DNA of 64,000 nucleotides, taken from positions 1,860,001 through 1,924,000 of the forward strand of contig NC_085852.1 in NCBI RefSeq assembly GCF_020906515.1, in the 5' to 3' direction. A program made the position numbers and the translations under genes. This document shows positions 53,424 through 64,000 of this stretch, piece after piece; the first letter of the stretch is position 1; each line of letters begins with the position of its first letter. The notes below the pieces were generated by a model. The model searched no databases. It was not told where the DNA came from and saw only the letters and a program-made list of their open reading frames with translations. Source of the stretch: Vanrija pseudolonga (lineage: Eukaryota > Basidiomycota > Tremellomycetes > Trichosporonales > Trichosporonaceae).

Positions 53424-55131
53424 TTACCCACCTCTAGGAGACCAAGTAGTCGCAGCATGGTTGTGAGCCCAGTCACAAGCAAAGGTCGACGCGCGAAGGA
53501 ACTTCTTGTTCGAGTACTTCTTGTAGACGTAGACCTTCTCAAAGCCCTGCTCGACAAGACGCTCACAGAGCATGACTGCAGCCGAGACGAGCTGTGATTC
53601 GGTAAAGTTGGAGTAGAAGACAAAGGCTTCGTTCCAGTCACCGCCAAGCATCTTGCGGGCCAGGTACATGCCAACAGCGGCAATCATACTTGGCTTGCAG
53701 CGCAGGAAGCGGTGGTCGAGGAGGGTGACCTCCATGAGGAACTTGGACAGGGTACGGGTCTGAATATCGTAGTCGTCGGCCTTGGAGATGCGGCGAACCC
53801 ACGAGTATGGCGAGCAGTAGGACGAGATGGTAAAGTCGAGGGTCTGCAGAATGATGCGCTCGCCCTTGAGAATCTCCTCCTTCGAGTAGCCGTTCTCGGT
53901 CATGTAGACAAACTCGTCGACACTCGGGGCGAGAATCTCCTCGTACTTGGCGGCGATGAACATGGCCGTGACACCAACGAGCTGGAGCTTGTTGAGCGAG
54001 ACGACACGAACCGACAGGAAGCGGTCGACAAGGTTGACGGCGATCCAAAGAGTCTCGGGAAGCATGTGGTAACGGAGGTGGACTTGCAACAACCAGTCGA
54101 TAAGGGTGGTGCGCATCGTCCTGTTCAGGGTCAGAATTGATACAAACACGCAAGAGAGGCTGATCGACTGACCACTCAATCTCCGTCTGGAACTCCATGT
54201 ACCGAGGGTTCGGCATCGTCGCGATCTGGGTGGTTAGCGCCGGCCAGCATGCAGGACCCACCTCGAGCTCCTCCATGTGCGCAAAGATGTCGTCGGCATA
54301 CTCGGCGACCATGGTGGTGTCAAAGAGGTCGATGTCGTCCTGGAAGGTCTTGCGGACCATGTCGAGCTCGGCATGGGCGGCATACTCTTCCTCGTCGGAC
54401 ATGCGAAGCCAGTCCTCGTCGTCATACTCCTCTTCCTCCTCCTCCATGTCACCATCACTCATAGCACCAAGAGTTGCCTCGTCATCCATGTCCAGCATGT
54501 CGTCTGCCAAGGCGGGTGCCAGCTTGTCAACGTCCATCTCTGAACGGACGAGGACGTCGTCAGCGGCATTGCGGTCGAGGGTAGAGAACGGCTTGGTGGT
54601 GCGATGAGGAACAGGTGCAATGGGGCGAGTCTGCTGCTGCTGCTGCGTCTGCGAGGGGCGGGTCGCCAATGGTGGCCTAGCCTCCGCCTTGACTGCGCCC
54701 TTTGCTGAGCATGGTCAGTATGCATAAACAGCGTGGGTGGTTGTCAACTCACCAGGCTTCTTTGCATCGTCGGCATTGTCCTAGGGCATTGTAAGCGTCC
54801 GTGTGCATGGTGTTTGGATCTGGGCCGACTGTGCCCAAACATTGCGCACTCACCCTGATGTTGGTGACCGCGCCTAAGACGTTGCGCTCGCGCTTGATGC
54901 CAGCCTTGGCGTTGTCAAGAATCTTGCCTGCCTTGGATGGCTGCTGCAGCAGGGCGCCGGCCTTGGGAGCCAGACGACTGGGAGCACCCTTGTCGCCAGC
55001 ACGTACTGGGACGGCATTCTCGTCGGTGACTTTTGACGAACGAGTGGCAACTCGCCTTGGGTTTGCAGCCTGTGTTTTGGTGTTAGTGATGCTGGAGTGT
55101 GTTGTTTGTGTTGGGCTACGCACCCTGTTCA
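53424..55131 (-). CDS. B-type mitotic cyclin
   Basis: Exons in order: 55131-55123, 55069-54854, 54780-54753, 54704-54262, 54225-54176, 54120-53424; 480 residues. The destruction box RNVLGAVTN (RxxLxxxxN) lies near residue 70. An acidic stretch precedes the cyclin fold. The first cyclin box starts MRTTLIDWLLQVHLRYHMLP and includes LNKLQLVGVTAMFIAAKYEE, the most diagnostic block; the second follows LDFTISSYCSPYSWVRR. It binds Cdk1 to drive mitosis and is degraded through APC/C. The first coding exon is only nine bases (Met-Asn-Arg), giving MNRAANPRRVATRSSK after splicing. The C-terminus is either WSPRGG by read-through or, with another intron (GTGGGT...GCACAG), SPRE; both are plausible. Confidence 0.9.
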
Positions 55132-57023
55132 TGTTGACTGATGCGCGAGGGTGTTGGGTGAGGGGTGGGGGGGACGATGGTATTGTCCTCTGTTGGTCGA
55201 CTTGGCGGGTGGAGGCGAGTTGGTTGTCGTCGGTGTTGGGCCGTCGACGAATCAATCCGCTGTTCCGTAGTGTCGGCGCAGAGGGCGAGAGAAGAAGGTG
55301 CTTTGGTGGGGTGTTTGTGAGAGGGATTAAAGACTAAGAAGCAAGACTATGTAACAATGTTCAGAGACTAGAGTGTTTGTTGGAGAGAGGAGGAGAGAGG
55401 AGAGGGAAGGGCGGGGTTGGGTTGTTGTGATGATGACGGAAAGAAATGAATCAGAAGGAGAAGGCGGGTTGGGTGGGTGGGCGGTATTGGGTGGTGGTGG
55501 TTGTGGGTGGTTGGGCCCAGCGAGTGTTTGGGTGCAAAAGGAGAGTGGCGCCCCGGGTGCGGACGAGCCCAAAGTAAACAGTCAAACTACCGACAAATGA
55601 GTGCAGACGGTGTTTGAAGCCTGGAAACTGGGCCGAACGCTGCCAACAAGAGCAGAGAGGAGAGAAGGAGGAGGGGGAATGAGAGATGAGGAGGATGCAA
55701 AGCAAGCCCGAGTTGTGTTGAGTGGTTGGTTGCTGTTGTGTTGGTTTGGAGTGTGTTGGCTTGCCGGTCGGTCCTATAGGGAGACCATTCAACCAGGGTT
55801 GGATTAGGGGTCTAAAAGGGCAGGAAGCAAGGCAAGCAAGGCAGGCAGGCCAAGGACTGCCCACAACGCCCACACAGTCAGCGGCGACAACAAGGCACCC
55901 ACCAGTGATGGGATGGCGGCGCCAAATACTCCCGCAGCACCAAGTTAGTAAACAGAGCAAACTACAACGACGACGCCCATATTCTCAAACCTTGGCGTCA
56001 TGTCCCTCTGGCCGGTGCTGCTAAACAGCTATGCATCAAAATCCACCCACCCCAACTACCAGATGCAGCAACACGCCGTTTCTCCCCCCGCCCATCCGGC
56101 AAGCTATATACAATGCATAGTGATGACGGTGATGGAGTCACCAGAGCATCAGAGCGCCCGGTCAGTTGATCACCGATGGAAACGGGTGGAGTAGGCCAGG
56201 GACACACCGGCACCGAAAAATAAAAGAGCAGGCGCGTCGGCGGCGGCGGCGGCGGCCCAGCCTTGTCGTCGTCGTCGTCGCACGCTCGCTCCAGGAAAGC
56301 CGACCACTCCGGCGCCACTCCCACCATCCGGCCCACAAGGCCCACCAGGCCCACCACCACTGCTCTGCTACACCGCTGCCCGTCCCGCGGTTTGGCGGGA
56401 TCGTCGTCGCATCATGCACCCAAACTACTGCTGCTGCGCGCACTCCTTTTGCGGTAGGAAAGAATGCACTGCATCGCCCTGCAACCACAAACAAAACAAC
56501 AACAGTGGAAACAGTGGCGCCCGCGGGCAAAGCTAAACCAAATGCATGCCCAGCAAACTTACACAAACACCAGCTGGCTACGCAGCAGCAGCAGCAGCTT
56601 GACGCAGCCGCAGCCGCACACCCCATACCCCTCTGCGGGTATCCACACACAACAACATGTGGGCAACACACCCTAATCCCTAATTCTCAGGGCATTTAGT
56701 TGACTCCTATTCAAGGCCGATGGCCACTGCAGTGGCAGTTGTTGCCTCACACAGTTGTAACTGCCCCTGCCTGCAACCAGCTTTATGTCTCGACACGCGC
56801 CGTAACCAGCACACGTAGGATGATCTGTATACATTCCACCTGTACGACCGTTGCCCGTCGTCGTTGTCTACAACTGCAACCATGTACGTACGGCCACCGT
56901 CGCACATGTCTGAATATGAAACCACCGTCTTGGATACGACTGCGCGTGCAGCGGTCGTATCACATGGTGGCACCCCTCTCGTCTCCTCCATCTAGTAGTC
57001 GTGTGCTTGGCCCCCCCCCCGCC
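55132..57023. other. Cyclin upstream region, no gene seen
   Basis: 1.9 kb between the cyclin start and the ARPC2 stop. Short frames have poor codon bias. Simple repeats occur (GGC near 56230-56250, CAG near 56586-56600). It probably includes a long cell-cycle-regulated promoter. Confidence 0.45.
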
Positions 57024-58465
57024 CTAACGCGACCGGAAGGTACGGCCCGAGACGGTTCGCCTCTCCGCGTTGGCGACCTCGGGCTTGGCGCGGTTGAGCA
57101 CCTTCAGGAACTCGGCGACACGGTAGCGCATGCGCGAGTGCATGTACGCCTTGGAGCACTTGATGTGGTAGTGGAGGTAGTCGCGGAACAGCTGAATGCG
57201 CGAGATGGTCGACAGCGCCTGCGTCGGGTTGGCGTAGTGACGAGGGTTGAGAACTGCACTGGTTAGTACGAATGTCCCATGTTGATGACGGCGACAGGAA
57301 CAAAAAGTAGGGGGTAGGTTGGGATGGAACGCGAGGGGAGGAAGGGGAAGATGTAGGTAATTGACGCTCAAGAGAACATCGGATGGGCAGCATATTCTAA
57401 TCAAGCTGCAAACTCAAATCCCCAAAGAATGGGCATGTGAGGTATGTGACGGGGGAGGCGACAGCTCGGGCGACTCACTAAATGTAACATAGCCGACGTC
57501 CTCGCTCCGCTTGAGGCCGGGGATATGACGAATCTCAAGGGGCGGCTCGCGGTTCGAGTATGTAACCTGGGGCGCGCTCTGCAGCGACTGCTGCTTACGT
57601 GCGTCGACAAATTCCTGGCAGGGGGGTTAGTATCGAACTGGATGGCCGTGGAGTCGCTCCACTACACACATACCTGGAGGAAGGTACGGCCGTAGACGCG
57701 GTCCGTCTCGTCGGCAAACAGGGTCGAGAAGATGACCGTCACACGGTCGTGGTTGGCCTGGATAAACATGGCCTCCGACTCGCGGTAGTTGATAATCTTC
57801 AGTTCTCCCTTGCTCTCGGCCGGCGCAAGGTTGACCTGCTGCGCACCAGCAGGCTCCTTGTAGTTGGCCTGCAGTGTCTTCTGCTCCTCAAACGCGGCCT
57901 GGAAGGGCGCAGCGAGGGCATTGCGCTTCAGCAGCGACAGGTGCTGGACCAGCTCTTGCCTCTCCTCTGTGGCCTGTGTCAGCACCACCGCTCATCTCGA
58001 CAGTTCACACCGCAGCACGCACCAGGCGACGCGGGCAGCTTCTCGAGGTCAATCGCCAGCGACACGTTGTACTCGGGCTCGGTCTGGTTCTCGGGGAGGA
58101 TGTAGCCGGCGTAAGCCTGCTCGAGATACTGGCGGGCGCCGTACTTGACGAGGTCGGGCCAGCAGAGGATGCCCATGGAGAGGAGGATGACCGTCTTCGA
58201 GTCGGGCGTGGAGAGGTGGAAGCGGACGCTGTCAAAGTCGACAAACTGGATGTCGGCGCGGGACTCCCTGGGGAGGCGTTAGACATTGTTCATGGGGGCT
58301 TGTCAGACCGGGCGACAAAGACGTGCAAGTCCACGCCCGTGCCCAAGACGCACTTCTCGAACCGGTCGGTGAGGACATCGTGGATGATGACGTTGTGGGA
58401 CTGGACGAGGTGAGCGACTGCGCTGCACACACGGAAGCCATCAGCCTCACCTCCAAGAGAATCAT
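57024..58465 (-). CDS. ARPC2: Arp2/3 complex subunit 2 (p34-Arc)
   Basis: Exons in order: 58465-58451, 58400-58309, 58267-58023, 57966-57674, 57614-57479, 57253-57024; 336 residues. The 15-nt first exon encodes MILLE, identical to the start of human ARPC2. Conserved blocks follow: [68 protein letters not shown], and [20 protein letters not shown] then [11 protein letters not shown]. It is a core subunit contacting the mother filament when Arp2/3 nucleates branched actin, so it is needed for cortical patches and endocytosis. The second intron has a weak donor (GTCTGA). The last is 225 nt, long for this genome. It shares a promoter with the ceramide synthase gene. Confidence 0.94.
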
Positions 58466-59134
58466 TGTGGCTTATGCTCTCCTTGCAATGTCGTGTCTGT
58501 GCGGATGAGATGAGATGAATGCCGAGTTGTATGAGATGGGATGAGAGGTGTCGTCGTTCACGTCGTGGACATTGAGTCTGCGGCGGTGACGGGGAGCAAG
58601 GGAACAGTGACGAGGTGACGCAGTGGTCCGTGGCGGTGTGAGTCGAGTGTCAGGGTCATGTTGAGGCTGGCACTGGAACAAGGTGGAGGGTGGGTGAGCC
58701 GAAGCCAACACCCACCGTGGGAGACTTGAGCGTCACTGATGCTGCTGGGTGGCTTTGTCGGCGATGCGGACTTGGGCACCGCCAGGCTACGCGGTTTAGG
58801 GCCATTTTGCCAGTCACAGCCCCAGGGACACGGGGGTCAAAACAAATTCTCTGTACAATGCACGAGCCAGCGCACAGGGTGTAGAGCAAAGGAAGGCTCA
58901 GGACAGACGCAATGCAGTACACAGGCCCACCACCGACGGCCACGGCCCACGGATCCAAGGATACCACCCCGGCGCACCCACCCACTAGACATTTAGAGGT
59001 CCGTCCATCAAGCAATCATCAACCCACCAGCCAGACGCGGCGAGACGTGACCGTCCGTCGCTTCATACTTAGGTCTACAACAAACTCGGCTCGACAAGAC
59101 AAGCAAGGAGCACCCTACACACGCACCCACAGCC
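58466..59134. promoter_or_regulatory. Divergent promoter: ARPC2 / ceramide synthase
   Basis: 669 bp separate outward-facing starts. I see no gene, RNA or strong repeat. Confidence 0.5.
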
Positions 59135-61110
59135 ATGTCCACCTTGGCTAGCCCTCAGAAGCCACAGAAGCCGGCGAACCGTCGGCGAAGCTCGAGTGTC
59201 ACCAACGCGCTCAAGTAAGTCCAATCGCCGTCGCGCCGTCGCGCCGTCGCGTAGAGGGTGGACGCAGCGGCCCGCTCCCAGTCGGCACACAGACCCAGCT
59301 GGCGATCAGTCTCTGGCCCCACGGCCGCGGTCCTCTTCCCCATGTTAACCACCTCTCAGGCAGATTCCTCTCAACCAGCACACGTCCACAATGGCAGCGT
59401 ACGTCGGCAGCAGCAGCAGCAGTAGCAGCCAAGGCAACCCCCACTGACATGCTACAGCAGCAGCTCCGAGGTCCAGCCGCTGCCAAAGGGCAAGCCCCGC
59501 CCCTCGTCGGACGGCTTGCCGGAGAGGTACCACTCGCTCGGGTTCAAGGAGGACCTGCGGACCGGTCGTTGGATGCTGGTTCCTTGTGAGTTGCGGTTTG
59601 CCCAAGACTACGGCCCCTGCTCACGCTGCAGCCTCGGCCTTCATCCTCATGATCATCCCTATCCTCCTCTGGGCCAACCAGTGGATCCTCATCGACACGG
59701 GCATGATGGGCCCGTTCACCTGGAACCCGTTCGAGCACCTCCTCTTCGTTAGCTACAAGCTCCCGAACGGCAAGTATGTCAAGGGTCTTTACGACTTTGT
59801 CTTCATCGCATACTACATTGTGGTTTGGTCCTTGTGAGTGTGTGGAGTTTGTTGGCGGTGGCGCGGCGGCATGCTGATCTCTCCCCTCAGCGTTCGCCAG
59901 TTTGTGACTCTCTACGTTCTGCGCCCGCTGGCCAAGTCGCTCGGTATCAAGGGCGCCAAGATCATGCGCTTCACCGAGCGTGAGTGACAGTAGTGTCGCC
60001 CATACTGACAGCGCAGAGGGCTACGCCATCTTCTACTTTGGCATCATGGGCACAGCCGGTATCGCCGTCATGCGCCAGCTGCCTACCTGGTGTAAGTCGG
60101 AACGCGAGCGCGCGCGACCCCCGCCTAACACACGCAGGGTACAAGACCGAGTACTTCTTCATCGACTACCCCCACCGGGAGATGCCCTGGGGCCTGAAGA
60201 CCTACTACCTCGTGCAGGCTGCCTACTGGTGCCAGCAGACCATCATCCTCGCCCTCAAGATTGAGAAGCCCCGCAAGGATTTCCACGAGCTCGTCGCTCA
60301 CGTATGTCTTGGAGTCGGGCGCGGGCTTGAGCTGACCATGTCTAGCACGCCGTCACCCTGTGGCTCATTGGATGGAGCTACGGTATCTCGGTAGGTTTGA
60401 TGACGAGGCACCTGGTCGCGTGGCCGACTAACCTTCCTCAGCTCACGTACATTGGTGTCTCCATCTTCGTGTCCATGGACGTGTCCGACATCTTCTTGGC
60501 GGTGAGTGTGCCTCGGGATAATGGCCGTGGAGGAGGACATTCGCTGACTTTTCAGCTTGCCAAGTGTGTCAACTACGTCAGCGAGTCGGCCTCTACGCCG
60601 TTCTTTGCCGTCTTTGTTGGAGTCTGGACGTACGTGTGCCGGGGCCCCCATAGATTCCAGATTGCTGATGCCTCCCAGCTACTTCCGTCACTACCTCAAC
60701 CTGTGGATTCTGTGGGGCGTGTACACGCAATTCGACCTCATCCCGTGAGTGTGCATAGTTGACGGCATTCTGACTCGGTTAGCTATGACCAGCGTGCCAC
60801 CTGGCGGCCACTGGAGGACATGTGGATGGTGTGGTGGTGAGTAGGCACCTAGTGCCGACATGGACCAGAACTGACGCGCATGCAGGATGAAGTGGCAGAT
60901 CTTTGCCCCCATCTTCCTCCTCCAGTGCATCAACCTGTTCTGGTACTTCCTCATCTGGCGTATTCTCTTCCGGTAAGAATTGCTTCTGAGAACCTGAGCT
61001 GACCCTTCAGCATCGTCTTCCTCAAGGTGGTCAAGGATGAGCGCTCGGACGATGAGTCGGAGGAGGAGGAGCCCCAGAAGACTGTCGCCGGTGCCGACAA
61101 GGCCCAGTAA
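59135..61110 (+). CDS. LAG1: Ceramide synthase (LAG1/TLC family)
   Basis: Fourteen exons: 59135-59214, 59360-59398, 59458-59585, 59632-59833, 59891-59979, 60017-60091, 60138-60301, 60346-60390, 60442-60501, 60556-60629, 60679-60744, 60783-60836, 60886-60972, 61011-61110; 420 residues. The Lag1 motif HELVAHHAVTLWLIGWSYGI (about 255-275) has the two catalytic histidines and is followed by SMDVSDIFLALAKCVNY, the second conserved stretch. Several hydrophobic segments (AFILMIIPILLWANQW, FDFVFIAYYIVVW-like, PFFAVFVGVWTYF, FAPIFLLQCINLFWYFLIW) fit a multi-pass ER protein. It acylates sphingoid bases with acyl-CoA to make ceramide. The C-terminus is acidic (DERSDDESEEEEPQK), as in yeast Lac1/Lag1, where such sites are CK2 targets. 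The fungal acyl-chain class cannot be assigned. Confidence 0.95.
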
Positions 61111-61859
61111 GAACTGAGGCTTCGACTCCGGCTTGATGCCGATCACTTAGAAGCATAAGCCTAACCGACCAAGGTGGAGGCGGCCAAGGCGGTTATCTTA
61201 GGCTGTTGCTGTGCTGCAGCAACCCCGTTCATCCCATCCCTCCCCTACTATTTATACGGCCTGCCTGGCGTTGACGTACCGCGGGTTCTAATGCATGTGA
61301 AGGTGTGGTACGAGGTGGGTGTGGGCGTGGAGGCGGTTATGGGCGTCGGTGCCAAGGGGCTGGCTGAAGGACGGCCGTGTGATGGTGAGAAAGTGTGCCG
61401 GGGTGAGCGCCTGGGTGCGCCACTTTGTGGTGCGGGACCGAGTGTGATGATGCCTTTGGCCGTGATGTCGTCGTGGTGGAGGTTGGGTGTCCAAGGTTTC
61501 ATGCCGTCATTGTTATCGCGTGCGATGTGGGCGGGGCGGGGCGGTCGGGGGTGGGCTGAATAGGACGGCGGCTGCGGGGTGGGCGGGTGGACGGTGAACG
61601 ATGGTGTCATGGGGTTTGGTTGTGTGTGGGCGTTTAGGCGGGCACGCGCCTGGCAGTAGCAACACATTCGCCACTGACAATAAGTGACTGTTGCACAAAG
61701 CTGGGGGGATCACACAGCACAACAGTAGACTGATCAGAGACACAGACACAGACACCACACCACACACACACAGACACGACATCTCGTTGCCACCGACTCA
61801 TCTCATCCTCCCCATCTCACACAACTGCATCCAACACTGCACACGCCATCACAACAACC
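61111..61859. other. Intergenic region
   Basis: It lies between the ceramide synthase stop and the next start. The leader is CA-rich (ACACAGACAC units, 61738-61775). No gene is seen. Confidence 0.45.
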
Positions 61860-63993
61860 ATGCCATCAGAGCGCGCAGCAGCCCTCTCGGCAGCCCTAGC
61901 AGGCGTTTCCCACCCCTTCAGCTCGCGCCGCGCCGCCCGCGAAAGACAGCACGACTCGCCGCCGCCCCCAGCAGGTACGGACAGCTACTATGGTGTCCGG
62001 AGTCTGGAGGGGAGCGTCGAGTGGGACGACGATGCGTCGGCCAGCGGTGGTGGCGACAGCAGCCCAGCACCACAGCAGCAACACGAAACGACGCCGACAC
62101 GCGACGACAACCACAGCCCATCGCACCACACCGCCGCTAGTGAGCCAACGACGCGTGGAGGCCCATCTTCGTCTTCCCATGTCATTTCGCCAAGCCGCGA
62201 GACCACGCCAGGCCGCGAGACCACCCCCGACGCCGCCGCTGCCGTGACAAGTACATCTGCCGCCGCTATCGCTGCCCAGTCGGCCGAACCACCAGCCCCA
62301 CAAGATTGCCGGGCGGACGCGTCAGCTGCCGCCGAACTGCCGGCCACACACCACCAACACGCGCCGCTGCAGCCGCCGTCGCACATCCCGATCCCACACC
62401 ACGCGCTTCTGGACGCGCTGGCCGACGCGCCGTCCGAGCCGTCGTCACCGGTGTCAGTCGCCTCGCTGCCATCGTACACGGCGTCGCTGAGCAGCCTGTC
62501 GCGCATGTCGTCCCCTGCCGACTGGGACTGGCGCCACCCGCTCACGTCGAGCGTGACAGCCCTCGACCTCAACCACGACGGCGACGACGCGCAGAGCCTC
62601 GCGTCCCTCGGCCAGCCGCGCGGTAGCGAGGAGCTCGTCCTCCCCACCCTGTCGCTGCCGAGCACGAGCCTCCACCTTGGCTTGGACCGGTGGCCTGGCC
62701 CGTCAGAGGGCACGCGGGTGGCCTTGCTCGCGTCGCCTGCGCGCACGCGCGACGTGCTCGGTGCGCTGGCTGCGCGCCGCCGCTGCGTCCAGCTCGGCCG
62801 TGGCGAGGTTGGCATTGTCGATCATGGCGGGGAAGGGCTCGAGGCGACGGTGCTGTCCGGGCTCTCGGTCGCCGAGCTGCGCTCGCGTACGACGGCAGCA
62901 TACCTTACCCTCAACGCCCTGCTTCACCCCTCTTTGTCACCGCTGCAGTCGGGCGTCGGAAACATGGTCAACAACTATGCGAGCACGTCCCCGGACTGGG
63001 TGCATCTCGTTGTGGCGCTCGACGATGATGGTGAGTGGCGCAGAAAGTGTGGGAATGGGGTTCTGACGGCTAGAAGACGACGCACACGCTGTCGACGTCG
63101 TGCCTGTGACGACACTCGACGAGGAGAAGGCAAGGATGGTTCAGGAGGCGATCGAGGCGGTCGTTGAGCCCGCCGACGCTGTAGACGGTGACGATGACGA
63201 GGAAGAGAGCCGCAGGTCCGCAACTCCATCGACGCCGTCAACCTCCAACATTCTCGAGCCTACGCCCCGCCTCTCATCGCACCGGATTGAGCCCTCGTCG
63301 CCGATCCCAGACCTGCTACCTGCCCCAGACGAGACGCCACTCGCCGTCGAAAGAGGCAACCCCACCGACGATCTGCCCGGCGCAGAGGACGACGAGCCGC
63401 TGACCCCCGGCTCGCATACCATCCAGGAAACTGTAATGCTGATTGAGCGCATCCTCGACGACCCGCACCGTGTGCGGTCAGCTTCTGCTGCCACTTTCTT
63501 GTCCTGGCGCCCAACCGCCAACTCGACAATCGACTCGCTCCCCACTGTCCCGCCAACCCAGACGTCGTCCCTCACGGCCGACACGACCTCGCCCGCGTCG
63601 TCAAACTACGACGTAGGCGGCGTGCCCATGCCAACCGTAGCGCGCGCCGTGGGAGGAGGCGAGTGGGAGGCTACGCTGAGCCGCCGGCTGGCGCAGCGCC
63701 GCGAGGTCGACGCGTCGGTGCACCGCAGTGCGCGGGGTGCGCGTGCGCGCGCGCGTGGCCGTCGCCGCCGCAGCTCGCACAGCCCGCCACATGGAGCGAA
63801 AGAGCCATGTGCGCCACTGTTCCCCCGGCATCGTGCCGCCGCCGCGTCTGTTGGCCTGGCTGACCTCGTCGAGGGCGTCTTTGGCGGCGTCAAGCAAGTC
63901 CTGGCCCGCACGCCGTGGTCGCGAGTCGTCATGGCTTGCGCGGTGGCCATCGCCGTGGGCTGCGGAATCTGGGCAGTCCGCGTGCGAGTGTAA
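61860..63993 (+). CDS. Predicted tail-anchored protein, unknown function
   Basis: Exons: 61860-63030 and 63074-63993, with a 43-nt intron (GTGAGT...GCTAG); 696 residues, stop just before the window end. Residues 1-260 are Ser/Ala/Pro/Thr-rich and disordered, with SPxRETTPGRETTP repeats. A more ordered block (about 275-390) reads GTRVALLASPARTRDVLGAL, RCVQLGRGEVGIVDHG, RSRTTAAYLTLNALLHPS and WVHLVVALDDD. A second disordered, acidic part follows, then a basic region (GARARARGRRRRSSH) and one hydrophobic segment at the very C-terminus (VVMACAVAIAVGCGIWAV) with basic residues on both sides. That single C-terminal helix suggests a tail anchor with the bulk in the cytosol; mitochondria, peroxisome or ER cannot be told apart. 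I recognise no family. Confidence 0.75.
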
Positions 63994-64000
63994 CCGGTGC

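Noticed and set aside
53638-54669. Single 343-codon frame through the cyclin
   Set aside because: It mixes cyclin exon 4 with two unspliced introns and an off-frame part; the spliced six-exon model preserves both cyclin boxes.

Overview
The window looks like nuclear DNA of a GC-rich basidiomycete yeast, most likely a tremellomycete and plausibly one of the Trichosporonales. This is an inference from gene content and splicing, not from a search. Coding genes have strongly GC-biased third positions. They are interrupted by many tiny introns, mostly 31-60 nt, with GTGAGT/GTAAGT-like donors and a CTGAC or CTAAC branch motif just before the acceptor. The genes are fungal: a URA2-type CPSase-ATCase, a ceramide synthase, a CAF16-type ABC protein, a urease accessory protein and a Zn2Cys6 regulator. 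There are no operons, and I see no tRNA, rRNA, CRISPR, transposon or virus-derived element.

Layout. 0-8.4 kb: the 3' part of an acidic nuclear protein gene ending in a basic tail with repeated VKxE motifs; a DNAJC11-family J-protein; and the TREX-2 mRNA export scaffold SAC3 on the minus strand. 9.0-13.2 kb: three tandem minus-strand F-box-like paralogues, one broken by an exact 46-bp tandem duplication. 14-24 kb: mitochondrial processing peptidase alpha, a small His10 protein, NC2-alpha, farnesyl diphosphate synthase, a sirtuin, and the divergent promoter of the pyrimidine gene. 23.0-30.0 kb: the 2299-residue URA2-type protein. 30-33.9 kb: no convincing gene; the last 1.2 kb reads as an ATG-poor leader with two introns of about 300 nt for the disordered 811-residue protein at 33.9 kb. 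37-42 kb: UreF, CAF16 and NAP1. 42.7-49.2 kb: a ten-exon Zn2Cys6 factor divergent from a G-alpha subunit. 49.9-55.1 kb: EFR3, converging on a B-type cyclin. 57-61 kb: ARPC2 divergent from a LAG1-type ceramide synthase. 61.9-64 kb: a predicted tail-anchored protein of unknown role.

Most genes are single-copy housekeeping genes in mixed orientation, with no obvious shared pathway. Themes represented are nuclear gene expression (SAC3, NC2-alpha, NAP1, sirtuin), membranes and lipids (farnesyl diphosphate, ceramide synthase, EFR3) and signalling (G-alpha, cyclin). I found no clearly new multi-gene system. The best leads are the decaying F-box-like array and a set of splicing oddities: a GC-AG intron that restores the G-alpha C-terminus, a CAGTAG acceptor that decides whether NAP1 keeps its CaaX tail, a possible zero-length exon in the DNAJC11 homologue, and very small exons and introns. 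Exon coordinates were derived by hand from frame continuity and family conservation.
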